64,000 bases of DNA from Caulobacter sp. Root1455 (GCF_001426905.1 NZ_LMFQ01000020.1:489758-553757); one strand, 5' to 3'; shown: positions 46,198 through 55,739, counted from the first letter of the stretch. Translations and numbers: made by a program. Notes: generated by a model not told the origin, from the letters alone.

Positions 46198-48039
46198 CTA
46201 GGGGGTAAGGACCGGAGTGTTTTCCAGAACCCCAACCTTCTTCTCCGCCACCTGCGCCAGCATCGCGAACAGGGCCACGGTGTCGATCGGCTTACGCAGC
46301 ACGCCGTCGGCGCCGTCGGCCCGGTAGCGGGCGACGTCGTCGTCGAAGACGTTGGCGGTCAGCATCCAGACCGGCGTGCGGGGGCGCGGCGTCGAGGTCT
46401 CGAGCTCGCGGATCCGCGCCAGGGCCGCCACGCCGTCGAGCACCGGCATGTTGACGTCCATCAGCACCAGGTCGAAGGCCTCGGCCCGCCAGGCGTCCAG
46501 CGCCTGGGCCCCGTCCTCGGCGAACACCAGTTCGATCGGCGAGGCGGCCAGCAGGGCGGCCAGCACCCGGCGGTTGGCGGGGTTGTCCTCGGCCGCCAGC
46601 ACCCGGATCGGCGCGATCACCCTGGCTTCCGCCGGCGAGCCCGCGGCCAGTTCCGCGGCGGGCGGCGCCAGGGTCGCGGCCTCGAAGGCGAACCAGAAGA
46701 CCGCGCCGCGCCCGATGCTCTTGCCTTGGGCGCTCCGGCCCCTCCGGGCCTCGCCGCCCGGAAGGTCGTCCACGCCGATCTCGCCGTCCATCAGGGCCAG
46801 GTTGGCCGCGCAGATCGACAGGCCCAGCCCGCTGCCGCCCAGGTTTCGGCCGCGTTCGGTCTGTTCGAAGGCGTCGAACATCCGCGCGCGGTCTTCCGGC
46901 GACACGGGCGCGCCGGTGTCGCGCACCTCGACCAGGGCGCTCAGCGTCTGGTCCTTGGCCACGCCGGCCAGCCGGACCACCACCGCGCCGCCCGACGGCG
47001 AGGCTTTCAGCCCGTTGGAGACCAGATTGACCAGGGTCTGCTCCAGCTTGGCCTCGTCGGCCAGCAGGCCGTAGGCCAGGTCGGGATCGGCGTCCTCGAA
47101 GCTCAGCACCACGCCGACGGCCTGGGCGTGGGCGCTCCACACCCGCACCACCGCGCGGACCAGGCGTCGAAGGTCGACCGGCGTCAGCGTCAGCGCCGCC
47201 TGGCCGGTTTCGACCTTGGTCAGGTCCAGCACGGTGTCGAGCAGCCGGGTCAACTGGGCACCGCCCTCCAGCACGCCCTGGGCCAGGTCGGCCTGGGTCG
47301 GGGTCAGGAAGGTGTCGCGGCGCAGGGCGTGGGCGAAACCGAGCACGGCGTTGAGCGGGGTGCGGATTTCGTGGCTGGCGACGGTCAACAGGTCGGACTT
47401 GGCGCGGCTGGCGGCCTTGGCCTCGGCGATGGCCTCGGTCAGGTCGGCGTTCCTGCGGGCCAGGTCGCGCAGGGCCTGGGCCAGGGCGCGGTCGGTGGTC
47501 TGCTGGCGCCAGGTGGCGGCCAGGACGGCGACGACGAACAGCAGCATGGCGGCCGCGTAGTGGTTGTCGGTCAGCGGCGCGTGGCGGTCGAAGGCGATCC
47601 ACAGCAGCGTCGCCACCGGCGGCCCGGCGGCGGTGACGTAGCTGACCTTGCCGGTGTGCACCCGCAGGGCGGCGAACATCAGCACGCAGATGGCCAGCAG
47701 GGCGGCCTCCATCCGCATGATCGGGTCGCCCATGAGCCGCAGCTTGACGGCCAGGATGCAGGCGTTGAGCGACAGCAGGAAGACCAGACTGATCGATCGC
47801 CAGCGCAGCTGTCGAAAGGCCACGACGGGATCGGCATGGCGCAGCGCCGCCTCGGTCGCCAGGAACAGCGTCGCATAGATGCCCAGCTCGACCACGCCGA
47901 ACAGGGCCAGGTTCACCCGGGTGTAGAGCGCCAGCAGACCCACGAACACCGCGACCAGGACCAGCCGGGCGCGCACGATGCCGCGCGTGTATCGAACGAA
48001 CCCGTCCAGGCGGGTGACGTCCACCGTCTGTTCGAACAT
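46198..48039 (-). CDS. Hybrid sensor histidine kinase/response regulator
   Basis: 613 residues from ATG 48039; the frame is open to 48114. The N-terminal 180 residues hold about six membrane spans (near 24-42, 46-64, 82-100, 110-126, 134-150, 161-177) and no large periplasmic loop. HisKA has SDLLTVASHEIRTPLN with phospho-His 223, HATPase has LVNLVSNGLKASPSGG and LGGSGLGLSICAAN, and a C-terminal REC domain has phospho-Asp 528 in LMDVNMPVLDG. Signal unknown; the membrane sensor recalls MASE-type modules. Its stop abuts the family E repeat. Confidence 0.93.
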   Translation of the reverse strand: MFEQTVDVTRLDGFVRYTRGIVRARLVLVAVFVGLLALYTRVNLALFGVVELGIYATLFLATEAALRHADPVVAFRQLRWRSISLVFLLSLNACILAVKLRLMGDPIMRMEAALLAICVLMFAALRVHTGKVSYVTAAGPPVATLLWIAFDRHAPLTDNHYAAAMLLFVVAVLAATWRQQTTDRALAQALRDLARRNADLTEAIAEAKAASRAKSDLLTVASHEIRTPLNAVLGFAHALRRDTFLTPTQADLAQGVLEGGAQLTRLLDTVLDLTKVETGQAALTLTPVDLRRLVRAVVRVWSAHAQAVGVVLSFEDADPDLAYGLLADEAKLEQTLVNLVSNGLKASPSGGAVVVRLAGVAKDQTLSALVEVRDTGAPVSPEDRARMFDAFEQTERGRNLGGSGLGLSICAANLALMDGEIGVDDLPGGEARRGRSAQGKSIGRGAVFWFAFEAATLAPPAAELAAGSPAEARVIAPIRVLAAEDNPANRRVLAALLAASPIELVFAEDGAQALDAWRAEAFDLVLMDVNMPVLDGVAALARIRELETSTPRPRTPVWMLTANVFDDDVARYRADGADGVLRKPIDTVALFAMLAQVAEKKVGVLENTPVLTP

Positions 48040-48214
48040 CCAGGTTCCCGCCGACGCTACTGATGTCCCAAGGATGAGACGACTCGCCCTTGCAAGCGCG
48101 GCAAGCCAGAGCATGGGAAGCTGATTCTGGCTTTTGCGCTCGCCTCATAGGCGATGGATTGGGGCGACGGGTCGGGCGAAGGGCTGGAGACGAAGGGCCG
48201 GGAATCAATCCGGA

Positions 48215-50185
48215 TCAGACCCGGGTTTTGGCCGCGGCGGACTTGCCTCTGTTCGCTCTGTTAGGGCTCGCCTTGACGGACGCGACCTGGTCGGGCGACA
48301 CGGCCCGCAGCTGTTCGACCAGGGCGAACAGCTGGACGCGGACGCTGAACTCGTCGCCGGCCAGGGCGGCGGCTTCCAGGGCGGCCAGGGCTTCGGACGA
48401 GATCGGCGTCAGCGGCGTCAGCGGCGTGGCCTCGGTGACGCCCTCGGCCTTGGGCCGGGCGGTTTCGTTGACGTCGACCAGGGCCTCGGTCAGCTTTTCG
48501 CCGGGGCGCAGGCCGGTGATCTTGATCTCGATGTCGCGCTCGGGAACCAGGCCCTGCAGCTCGATCATCCGCCGGGCCAGATCGATGATCTTGACCGGTT
48601 CGCCCATTTCAAGCGTCAGGACCCCGGTCGGCGGGGCGACGTCGCCGGCCGACAGGGCCACGGCGCGCAGAACCAGCTGCACGGCCTCGGGAATGGTCAT
48701 GAAATAGCGTTCGACCTCGGCGTCGGTCAGGGTCACCGGACCGCCGCGGGCGATCTGGTGCTGGAAGATCGGCACCACCGATCCGGCCGAGCCGAGCACG
48801 TTGCCGAACCGCACGACGCTGACGCGGGTGTCGCCGCCGGCGCCGTTCGGCCCGCTGGCGAACTGGCGGACCAAGGCCTCGGCCACCCGCTTGGTCGCGC
48901 CCATCACGCTGGCGGGAGCGACGGCCTTGTCGGTGGAGATCAGCGCCAGGTGGGCCGCGCCGCAGGCCTTGGCGGCGGCGGCGACGTTGCGGCTGCCCAG
49001 CACGTTGGTCCGCACGCCCTCGCAGGGGTGGTTCTCGACCAGGGTCACATGTTTGAGGGCGGCGGCGTGGAAGATCAGTTCGGGCTTCTCGGCGGCGAAC
49101 ACCAGGTCCAGGCGGGCGGCGTCGCGCACGTCGCACAGCACGTCGCGGCGGGGCAGCTGAGGCCAGGCCTCGCCCAGCTCGCGGTCGATATGGAAGAGGT
49201 TGGCCTCGGCGGCGTCCAGCAGGGTCAGCTGGGCGGGGCCGCTGGCGGCGATCTGGCGGGCCAGTTCCGAGCCGATGCTGCCGCCGGCCCCGGTGACCAG
49301 CACCCGCTTGCCGGCCACGAGGGCGCGGACCGGCTCGGGGTCCAGGCGGACGGGCGCGCGGCTGAGCAGCTCCTCCAGGCTGATCTCGCGCAGGGCGGAG
49401 CCGCCGGCCCCAGGGGCGCCCATGTCGACAAGCCCGCCCTGGCGGCGCAGCAGGCGCACGCCCTCGGTCTTCAGCCGGCCCAGCCGCTCGGTCCCGAAGG
49501 CGCTGAGCGGGCCGTCGGTCAGGAACAGCAGGGCCGACGGCTGCAGGCCGCCGTCGCGCAGCTGGGCCATGACCGCGTCGAAATCGTCGATGGCGCCCAG
49601 GATGCAGACCCCGCCCAGCTCGTCGCCGGTCTCGCGGGCCTCGGGGGTCAGCACCCCGACCGGGGCGTAGCGTTCGCCCAGGGCGGCGGGGGCGCGCAGG
49701 AAGGCCTCGGCCTCGCTCGCCGAGCCGACGATCAGCAGGCGGGGCAGGGCGGCCGAGGCGGGCGCCGGGCGCAGGCGGGTCAGGGCGTCGACCAGCACCT
49801 GCTCGTGCAGGGCGCGGCGCACGATGCGCAGTCCGGCCAGCAGGGCGGTCAGCAGCAGGAAGGCGGCGGCCAGGGTGCGCAGGCCGCCCGGCTGACGCAC
49901 GTCGGCCAGGCGGGCGACCAGGGCGAAGGTCAGGACCGCCAGCAGGGCCGAGCGCGCCAGGCGCAGGCCGTCGCTGGCCGCGAAGAACCGCCACGGCGAG
50001 CGTTCGACCTGGAACAGGATCTCGACCAGCAGGGCGCAGCCGGCGAACAGGGCCGCGAGGGCCAGGGCGGACAGGGCGAGGCTGGAAGGGGTGAAGGGCG
50101 TGGCGCCGGTGGTCAGCGCCTGAGCCAGCAGCATGGCCACGAAGGCCAGCACCATGTGCGCCGCGATCTTGCCCATACGACCCAT
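48215..50185 (-). CDS. CapD-type nucleoside-diphosphate-sugar epimerase/dehydratase
   Basis: 656-residue inner-membrane enzyme for exopolysaccharide or lipopolysaccharide sugar synthesis, typically UDP-N-acetylglucosamine 4,6-dehydratase. Four membrane segments in the first 130 residues, a CoA-binding-like Rossmann domain (LPRLLIVGSASEAEAFL, about 150-270), then the catalytic extended SDR domain from VLVTGAGGSIGSELARQI. The catalytic stretch is STDKAVAPASVMGATKRVAE, in which Met replaces the usual Tyr as in this subgroup. GLRPGEKLTEAL lies near the end. The last 60 residues are Ala/Lys-rich and non-conserved. No other polysaccharide genes adjoin. Confidence 0.92.
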   Translation of the reverse strand: MGRMGKIAAHMVLAFVAMLLAQALTTGATPFTPSSLALSALALAALFAGCALLVEILFQVERSPWRFFAASDGLRLARSALLAVLTFALVARLADVRQPGGLRTLAAAFLLLTALLAGLRIVRRALHEQVLVDALTRLRPAPASAALPRLLIVGSASEAEAFLRAPAALGERYAPVGVLTPEARETGDELGGVCILGAIDDFDAVMAQLRDGGLQPSALLFLTDGPLSAFGTERLGRLKTEGVRLLRRQGGLVDMGAPGAGGSALREISLEELLSRAPVRLDPEPVRALVAGKRVLVTGAGGSIGSELARQIAASGPAQLTLLDAAEANLFHIDRELGEAWPQLPRRDVLCDVRDAARLDLVFAAEKPELIFHAAALKHVTLVENHPCEGVRTNVLGSRNVAAAAKACGAAHLALISTDKAVAPASVMGATKRVAEALVRQFASGPNGAGGDTRVSVVRFGNVLGSAGSVVPIFQHQIARGGPVTLTDAEVERYFMTIPEAVQLVLRAVALSAGDVAPPTGVLTLEMGEPVKIIDLARRMIELQGLVPERDIEIKITGLRPGEKLTEALVDVNETARPKAEGVTEATPLTPLTPISSEALAALEAAALAGDEFSVRVQLFALVEQLRAVSPDQVASVKASPNRANRGKSAAAKTRV

Positions 50186-50291
50186 GAACACAAACTCCGC
50201 CGCGGTCGTCGGGAAACCGCTTCGAACGCGGCTTAGCACGCTCCGCGTGCGTCGTCGCCAGTCGTGGCGACCACCCTGTCGGCCTGGCGCA

Positions 50292-51518
50292 TCAACCCCG
50301 CGGCAAGGGCAGCAGTTCCACCACATCTCCCGCCGCGACCGCCGGCGCGCCGGCCGGGCGCAGGACCAGGCAGTCGGCGCGGGAGAAGACGCCGATCAGT
50401 GAAGAGTCCTGGTCGGGGAAGGGGGTGACCCACACCCGGCCTTCGACGTCGACGGCGCGGGCGGCGCGCATCCAGTGTTCGCGCGGACCGGTGGCGGGCA
50501 GGGCGGCGGTCAGGGCGCCGGCGCTGATCGTCAGGGTCGGATCGGCGCCGGTCAGGGCGGCCAGCAGCGGGCGCAGGAAAAGCTCGGCGCAGACCAGGGC
50601 CGAGGCCGGGTTGCCGGGCAGGCCCAGCACGCGGCGGCCGTCCTTTAGGGTCCCGAACCAGGTCGGCTTGCCGGGGCGGACGGCCACGGTCTGGACGCGC
50701 AGGTCCAGGCCCAGGGTCGCCAGGGCCGGCTTGACCAGGTCGTGGTCGCCGACCGAGGCCCCGCCGACGGTGACGATCAGGTCGGCCTCGGCGGCGTCGA
50801 CCGCGCGGGCGATGGCGTCCAGATCGTCGGCCTGGGCCTTCAGCCTGACCGCCTCGCCGCCCCAGGCCGCGACCAGGGCCGCCAGGCCGAACGAACCGGA
50901 CTCGAAGATCTGGTCGGGGGCGGGGGTCGCGCCGGGCGGGACCAGCTCGTCGCCGGTGGCCAGGATGGCGACGCGGGGGCGGCGCGCCACGGCCAGGTCG
51001 GCGCGCCCGGCGGCGGCGGCCAGCGCCAGCCGCCAGGCGTCGATCCGCGAGCCTTCCGCCAGCAGGGCGTCGCCGGACCGGAAGTCGCCGCCGGCCGGCC
51101 GGATGTTGCCCGGCGGCGGGTCGCGGTCGATCGTGAAGCTGACGGTGTCGCCGTCGCGCGCGGCGTTCTCCTGGATCACCACCAGGTCGGCCCCCGGCGG
51201 CACGGGGGCGCCGGTGAAGATCCGCACCGCCTGGCCGGCCTCGACGGGCCGGAGATGGGCCCGGCCGGCGGCGCTCTCGCCGACGATCCGGAACCGCGCG
51301 TCGGGCGACAGGTCGGCCCGGCGGATCGCCCAGCCGTCCATCGCCGAGGCGTCGAACGGCGGCTGGTCGCGATCGGCGACGATCGGCGCGGCCAGCACCC
51401 GGCCGATCGCCTCGGCCAGGGCGACCTGCTCGATCCCCAGCCGCGCGGCGTCGGCCAGCATGCGGCCTCGCGCCTCCACGACGGTCAGGTTCTTCAGTTG
51501 AAGCTTGTCGTCGCCCAC
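50292..51518 (-). CDS. moeA: Molybdopterin molybdenumtransferase MoeA
   Basis: Inserts molybdate into adenylylated molybdopterin. 408 residues from a GTG start at 51518. Motifs: LAEAIGRVLAAPIVADRDQPPFDASAMDGWA (shown in part: PPFDASAMDGWA) at about residues 52-63, RIFTGAPVPPGADLVV, VAILATGDELVPPGA, VTVGGASVGDHDLVK, PGKPTWFGTL and LPGNPASALVCAELF. No other molybdenum-cofactor gene is nearby. Confidence 0.95.
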   Translation of the reverse strand: MGDDKLQLKNLTVVEARGRMLADAARLGIEQVALAEAIGRVLAAPIVADRDQPPFDASAMDGWAIRRADLSPDARFRIVGESAAGRAHLRPVEAGQAVRIFTGAPVPPGADLVVIQENAARDGDTVSFTIDRDPPPGNIRPAGGDFRSGDALLAEGSRIDAWRLALAAAAGRADLAVARRPRVAILATGDELVPPGATPAPDQIFESGSFGLAALVAAWGGEAVRLKAQADDLDAIARAVDAAEADLIVTVGGASVGDHDLVKPALATLGLDLRVQTVAVRPGKPTWFGTLKDGRRVLGLPGNPASALVCAELFLRPLLAALTGADPTLTISAGALTAALPATGPREHWMRAARAVDVEGRVWVTPFPDQDSSLIGVFSRADCLVLRPAGAPAVAAGDVVELLPLPRG

Positions 51519-51558
51519 GCCCGCACTCCCGCAACCATGAGCCCAGAGTTCTACTTAA

Positions 51559-51687
51559 ATCCGCTCATCCCGGCGAATGCCGGGACCCAGATGGAAAAGC
51601 TGGGACGGGCTCCAGAATGCTCCGAGTTCTTCCCGTCAGACCCACCGCCAAGGGATCTGGGTCCCGGCATTCGCCGGGATGAGCGGA
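51559..51687. repeat. Palindromic repeat, family E, copy 4
   Basis: ATCCGCTCATCCCGGCGAAT and GGCATTCGCCGGGATGAGCG arms with ACCCAGATGG and ATCTGGGTCCC inside. Between moeA (start) and the reductase (end). Confidence 0.92.
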
Positions 51688-51696
51688 GGATTTGGA

Positions 51697-52539
51697 TTAC
51701 CCCACGAACGCCCGCTCGATCACGAAGTCGCCCGGCTCGGCGTTGGAGCCTTCCTTCATGCCGTGGGCTTCCAGCAGGGCGGCGGTGTCCTTGATCATCG
51801 CCATCGAGCCGCACAGCATGGCGCGGTCGTGCTCGGGATCGAACTTCACCTGGTCCAGGCCCAGGTCCTTGAACAGCTGGCCCGAATTGATCAGGTCGGT
51901 GAACCGGCCCTGGCGCTCGAACGGCTCGCGGGTGACCGTGGGATAGTAGACCAGCTGGGCCTTGGCCTCGTCGCCGACCAGCGGGTCGTCGTGGATCTCC
52001 GACGTGAACAGGTCGCGATAGGCCAGTTCCTTCACCTCGCGCACGCCATGGGCGACGATCACCTGCTCGAAGCGGCTGTAGGCGTCGGGGTCGCGGGCCA
52101 CCGACAGCCAGGGCGCCAGGCCCGTGCCGGTGCCGAACAGGAACAGGCGCTTGCCGGGGCGGACGGCGTCCAGCACCAGGGTGCCGGTCGGCTTCTTGCC
52201 CAGCAGGATCTGGTCGCCTTCCTTGATCTGCTGCAGGCGCGAGGTCAGGGGGCCGTCGGGCACCTTGATCGAGAAGAACTCCAGTTCCTCGGCGAAGTGC
52301 GGCGAGCCGATCGAATAGGCGCGCAGGATCGGCTTCTTCTCGCCCAGCTCCTCGCGGGGCGGCAGGCCGATCATCACGAACTCGCCCGAGCGGAAGCGGA
52401 AGCTGGCCGGACGGGTGATCGCGAAACTGAACAGGCGATCGGTCCAGTGCTTGACCCACAGCACGGTCTCGGTGTGCCAGGCGGCTTCCTTGGCGGCCGG
52501 GGGGGCGGGCGGGGCGGCGGTGGTTTCGATGGCCGTCAT
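51697..52539 (-). CDS. fpr: Ferredoxin--NADP reductase
   Basis: FAD enzyme moving electrons between NADPH and ferredoxin or flavodoxin, often linked to oxidative stress. 280 residues, with a 20-residue Ala/Pro N-terminal extension. FAD motif RAYSIGSP (about residues 76-83) and FRSGEFVMIGL before it; NADP motif LFLFGTGTGLAPWLS; C-terminal MLCGSMAMIKDTAALLEAHG and terminal FVIERAFVG. Confidence 0.94.
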   Translation of the reverse strand: MTAIETTAAPPAPPAAKEAAWHTETVLWVKHWTDRLFSFAITRPASFRFRSGEFVMIGLPPREELGEKKPILRAYSIGSPHFAEELEFFSIKVPDGPLTSRLQQIKEGDQILLGKKPTGTLVLDAVRPGKRLFLFGTGTGLAPWLSVARDPDAYSRFEQVIVAHGVREVKELAYRDLFTSEIHDDPLVGDEAKAQLVYYPTVTREPFERQGRFTDLINSGQLFKDLGLDQVKFDPEHDRAMLCGSMAMIKDTAALLEAHGMKEGSNAEPGDFVIERAFVG

Positions 52540-52823
52540 AATCTGCGTTTCAAGTCCTGGACGCGCGGCGGACCGCGAGATTCTAAGAGGGCGTCGCCAC
52601 GGCCCTGAAGCGACTGCGTCTCATGTGAGCACAGGCGCGTGGATGTCAACTTTGGTGGTCTGAAAGGGCTTTGAGAAAATCTTCCCCAAAAGCGTCAAAA
52701 TGGCGGGCGCGTGTTTTTTGAACCGTGTCAAAATTGTGATTGCCGCCTCCCCAAACGGGGCGCACTCTTCCTCTTGTTTCCGCGTCAGAAGACGTCGCGG
52801 AGGCCAATGATACGGAGGAACGT

Positions 52824-53213
52824 ATGCGGGTAAGGTTCGTAAAGGCCGCCGCGGCGGCCAGTCTGTTAGCGTTAAGCGTAGCTGCCTGCGGGCAGGAAAC
52901 CGGCGCCACCGGTCAGCAAGCTCAACAAGTCTCCCTCGAAGGCAAGGCGGTCACCGCCTCCGGCTGCGTCCGGCCGGTGGAATCGACCTCGTGCATCGTG
53001 GTTCGCGGCCCAGGCGGCGGCTACTACGACATCTCCGGAGCCGCGCCGGCGCCGGATCCGGCCAAGGGCGTGGCGATCTCCCTTCAAGGACGCGACCTGG
53101 GTGAGAACACCCAATGCGGCCGCAAGCTCGCGGACGTGAAGTGGTCGTACCTGAACATCCAATGCGCCGCCCTTACCCCGGCGCCCGCGCCGGAAGCGGA
53201 AAAGGCCGGCTGA
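52824..53213 (+). CDS. Small lipoprotein of unknown function
   Basis: 129 residues from ATG 52824 with ACGGAGGAA upstream. Lipoprotein signal: basic MRVRFVKAAAAASLL, hydrophobic core and lipobox SVAAC (Cys at about residue 22). The mature part has four more cysteines in TASGCVRP, STSCIVV, NTQCGRK and NIQCAALTP, probably two disulfides, and an Ala/Pro tail. No family recognised. The frame runs open upstream to 52740. Confidence 0.82.
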   Translation: MRVRFVKAAAAASLLALSVAACGQETGATGQQAQQVSLEGKAVTASGCVRPVESTSCIVVRGPGGGYYDISGAAPAPDPAKGVAISLQGRDLGENTQCGRKLADVKWSYLNIQCAALTPAPAPEAEKAG

Positions 53214-53218
53214 TCGTC

Positions 53219-53401
53219 TCAGGCTTCGCCGGAGCCCGGATCCGTCCGGGTTTTCGGTGAAGTCGAGCTGCCTTTCGCGCCGCTAGGCTCGGTCGCGGGA
53301 CGCGGCGCCTGGCCATCGGCGCCCTGTGCGGGGCGCTGGTTCTCGTTCTCCACCTCTCGGTTTGACGGCCGGTTCGGGTTCGGGCTGGCGGGCGTTGGCA
53401 T
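53219..53401 (-). CDS. Small hydrophilic protein, probably disordered
   Basis: 60 residues (MPTPASPNPNRPSNREVENE...), rich in Pro, Ser, Asn and Arg, without hydrophobic segments. Accepted because CGGAGGAG lies 7 bases before the ATG, an unusually strong ribosome-binding site. Convergent with the lipoprotein gene, 5 bases apart. Function unknown. Confidence 0.55.
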   Translation of the reverse strand: MPTPASPNPNRPSNREVENENQRPAQGADGQAPRPATEPSGAKGSSTSPKTRTDPGSGEA

Positions 53402-53647
53402 GGCGCGTCTCCTCCGGGCTTCGATCTGGCGCCAAGGCCTAACGCGTCGCGGCGACGGCTGATCCTTCGCGGCCGAAGCCGTCGAAAGCGCGGATCGCGC
53501 TCCGGCCGCTTGCCGGGCTCGAACGACCCTGCTAAACGACGCGGCTCTGGCGATGAGACCAACGCGCTGGCGGGCTTCAAAGAGCCTACCGGCGCGATGT
53601 TCATTGTCGGAAAGCCGGAATCTCCGTTAAGGGGGTCGCGGTTCCGC

Positions 53648-53723
53648 AGGAGTGTAGCTCAGCTGGTAGAGCATCGGTCTCCAAAACCGAGGGTCGTGGG
53701 TTCGAGTCCCTCCACTCCTGCCA
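53648..53723 (+). tRNA. tRNA-Trp (CCA)
   Basis: 76 bases including the encoded CCA. The acceptor stem AGGAGTG pairs with CACTCCT, D-arm is GCTCAGCTGGTAGAGC, anticodon stem-loop CGGTCTCCAAAACCG has CCA at 53681-53683, and the T-arm is GTGGGTTCGAGTCCCTCC. tRNA-Trp just upstream of secE is a common arrangement. Confidence 0.98.
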
Positions 53724-53786
53724 CTATATGTCATCGGTCACCCGGTTTTCGGGCTGACCTATCGAAAGTCGCGAGCCTCTTAAGTC

Positions 53787-54116
53787 ATGGCCAGGAAACC
53801 GGGTTCTAGCCCGTCTGCGATCAAGAACCGCGCCGCGAAGACGGCAGCGGCGCTCGCGCCCGCCGGTCAGGCGCCGGCCGCCAAGGGCGCCGCCGCCAAG
53901 GCCCCGGCTCCGCCGAAAAAGCCGATCAATCCGGTTCGCTTCGCGCAGGAAGTCCGCGCCGAGGCCCGCAAGATCACCTGGACCACCCGCAAGGAGACCT
54001 GGATCACCTCGGTGATGGTCTTCATCATGGTGGTGCTGGCTTCGCTGTTCTTCACCTTCGCCGACTGGATCCTGGGCCTGGGCGCCAACCTGCTCCTCAA
54101 GATCGCCGCGGGATAA
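53787..54116 (+). CDS. secE: Preprotein translocase subunit SecE
   Basis: Clamp subunit of SecYEG in the inner membrane. 109 residues: an Ala/Lys/Pro-rich N-terminal extension (1-48), the conserved amphipathic helix FAQEVRAEARKITWTTRKET and one C-terminal membrane span (SVMVFIMVVLASLFFTFADWI). Followed 8 bases later by nusG. Confidence 0.97.
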   Translation: MARKPGSSPSAIKNRAAKTAAALAPAGQAPAAKGAAAKAPAPPKKPINPVRFAQEVRAEARKITWTTRKETWITSVMVFIMVVLASLFFTFADWILGLGANLLLKIAAG

Positions 54117-54124
54117 GAAACATC

Positions 54125-54682
54125 ATGAGCACCGACACCGCGTCCAATCCGAACCACAAGTGGTACATCGTCCACGCCTACTCGAACTTCGAGAAGAAGG
54201 TGGCCGAGAGCATCCGCGAACAGGCCAAGAGCCACGGTCTGGAAGACAGCTTTTCCGAGATCCTGGTTCCGACCGAGGACGTCGTCGAGATCCGTCGCGG
54301 CCGCAAGGTCAACGCCGAGCGCAAGTTCTTCCCCGGCTACGTGTTGGTGAAGATGAACCTCTCGGACGAAGCCTATCACCTGATCAAGAACACCCCGAAG
54401 GTCACGGGCTTCCTGGGCAGCGCGTCGAAGCCGCAGCCGGTCTCCGAAAAGGAAGTCCAGCGCATCATCGGCACGATCGAAGAGGGCGTCGAGCGTCCCA
54501 AGACCGTGGTGCTGTTCGAGGTCGGCGAGAACGTCCGCGTCACCGACGGTCCGTTCGCCAGCTTCAACGGCTCGGTCGAGCAGGTCGACGAGGAGCGGGC
54601 CCGCCTGCGCGTCACCGTCTCGATCTTCGGCCGCGCCACTCCGGTGGAGCTGGAATACAGCCAGGTCGAGAAGATCAGCTGA
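54125..54682 (+). CDS. nusG: Transcription termination/antitermination factor NusG
   Basis: Binds RNA polymerase and couples it to Rho or the ribosome. 185 residues. NGN domain: HKWYIVHAYSNFEKKVAES (about 10-28), RKFFPGYVLVKM and TPKVTGFLGS; KOW domain: FEVGENVRVTDGPFASFNGSV to the end. Second gene of secE-nusG and followed by a strong terminator. Confidence 0.98.
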   Translation: MSTDTASNPNHKWYIVHAYSNFEKKVAESIREQAKSHGLEDSFSEILVPTEDVVEIRRGRKVNAERKFFPGYVLVKMNLSDEAYHLIKNTPKVTGFLGSASKPQPVSEKEVQRIIGTIEEGVERPKTVVLFEVGENVRVTDGPFASFNGSVEQVDEERARLRVTVSIFGRATPVELEYSQVEKIS

Positions 54683-54710
54683 TTTTCAGTCACGGCTGAC
54701 CGAGTTTTCG

Positions 54711-54742
54711 AAAACCCCGCGTCGGAAACGGCGCGGGGTTTT
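54711..54742 (+). terminator. Rho-independent terminator of secE-nusG
   Basis: AAAACCCCGC (54711-54720) pairs with GCGGGGTTTT (54732-54741), ending in a T-run, 28 bases after nusG. Confidence 0.9.
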
Positions 54743-54781
54743 TGCTGTCCGGAATTCAAAAGCTAGCGCCGCACGCTCGAT

Positions 54782-54868
54782 CACTTGCCCCCTACGGGTC
54801 GCGGTGCGTGCGTCCTCCTCCCCCTGTGGGGGCGGACAGGCCGCGAAGCGGCGAGGTGGGGGCAAGTG
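54782..54868. repeat. Palindromic repeat, family F, copy 3
   Basis: CACTTGCCCCC and GGGGGCAAGTG ends, shorter than the copies at 6608 and 29341. Together with the nusG terminator it fills most of the 311-base gap after nusG. Confidence 0.85.
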
Positions 54869-54993
54869 TTAGCCGGCGCGACCCCTCCGGTAAGCCTTAT
54901 GCCGGCTTTATGTCGTGAGCCCGAACCCGAATGGATCGCTTATGCCGTTCGGCGCGACAAAGGCTGTGTTGTCTTCCGTCCGGGATCCGTCCG

Positions 54994-55239
54994 ATGTCCG
55001 TCTTCCATTGCAGACTCGCCTCCCTGGCCTTGGCCCTGGCCGCTGTCGGCGGTTTCGTCCTGCTGCTGGTCCTGGCCGCCCAGCACCCGGAGGCCGCGCC
55101 GCTGCTGCGCATCCTGGCCTTCCTGTGGCTGGGCGCCGCCGGGGCCTCCAAGCTGGTCTTCGACCTGACCGAGACGGTCGGTCGCGAGGACCGCGCCAAG
55201 GTCTCGCGCGCCGCGTCATTGCATCGCTTCCGAGAATAG
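54994..55239 (+). CDS. Small two-span membrane protein
   Basis: 81 residues from ATG 54994 (MSVFHCRLASLALALAAVGG). Two hydrophobic segments (8-29 and 36-53) and a charged tail (DLTETVGREDRAKVSRA). No ribosome-binding site stands out. Unknown function. Confidence 0.6.
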   Translation: MSVFHCRLASLALALAAVGGFVLLLVLAAQHPEAAPLLRILAFLWLGAAGASKLVFDLTETVGREDRAKVSRAASLHRFRE

Positions 55240-55280
55240 GGAGGATGCGGCCGCCCGCCGCCGCTTCGTAGGACCCGACC

Positions 55281-55739
55281 ATGGCCGACATCGTGATTCG
55301 TCCCGTCACCCGCGCGGACCGCGAGCAATGGCTGCCGCTCTGGGACGGCTACAACGCCTTCTACGGCCGCTCGGGCGACACGGCCCTGGATCCGGCGGCG
55401 ACGGCCATGACCTGGTCCCGGTTCTTCGACGCCTACGAGCCCGTCCACTGTCTGGTCGCCGAGCAGGACGGCCGCCTGCTGGGCCTGACCCACTATCTGT
55501 TCCACCGCAGCACGATCTCGGTCGAGCCCAGCTGCTACCTGCAGGACCTGTTCACGACGGCGCAGGCGCGGGGCAAGGGCGTGGGTCGGGCGCTGATCGA
55601 GGCGGTCTACGCGGCGGCCAAGGCGGCCGGCTCGCCGCGGGTCTACTGGCAGACGCACGAGACCAACGCCACGGCGATGCGGCTCTACGACCAGGTGGCC
55701 GAGAAGTCGGGGTTCCTGGTCTATCGGAAGCTGCTCTGA
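55281..55739 (+). CDS. GNAT-family N-acetyltransferase
   Basis: 152 residues. The acetyl-CoA loop is TTAQARGKGVGRALIEAVY (about residues 92-110), followed by SPRVYWQTHETNATAMRLYDQVAEKSGFLVY. The N-terminal VTRADREQWLPLWDGYNAFYGRSGD is typical of a subgroup of uncharacterised acetyltransferases. Substrate unknown. Confidence 0.9.
   Translation: MADIVIRPVTRADREQWLPLWDGYNAFYGRSGDTALDPAATAMTWSRFFDAYEPVHCLVAEQDGRLLGLTHYLFHRSTISVEPSCYLQDLFTTAQARGKGVGRALIEAVYAAAKAAGSPRVYWQTHETNATAMRLYDQVAEKSGFLVYRKLL

Noticed and set aside
48215..50185. A capsule or O-antigen locus
   Set aside because: Only one CapD-type gene is present, between a histidine kinase and moeA, without glycosyltransferases.
52824..53213. 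Longer lipoprotein start at 52740
   Set aside because: The extra 28 residues would precede the signal peptide and destroy lipoprotein export; the ATG at 52824 has a strong ribosome-binding site.
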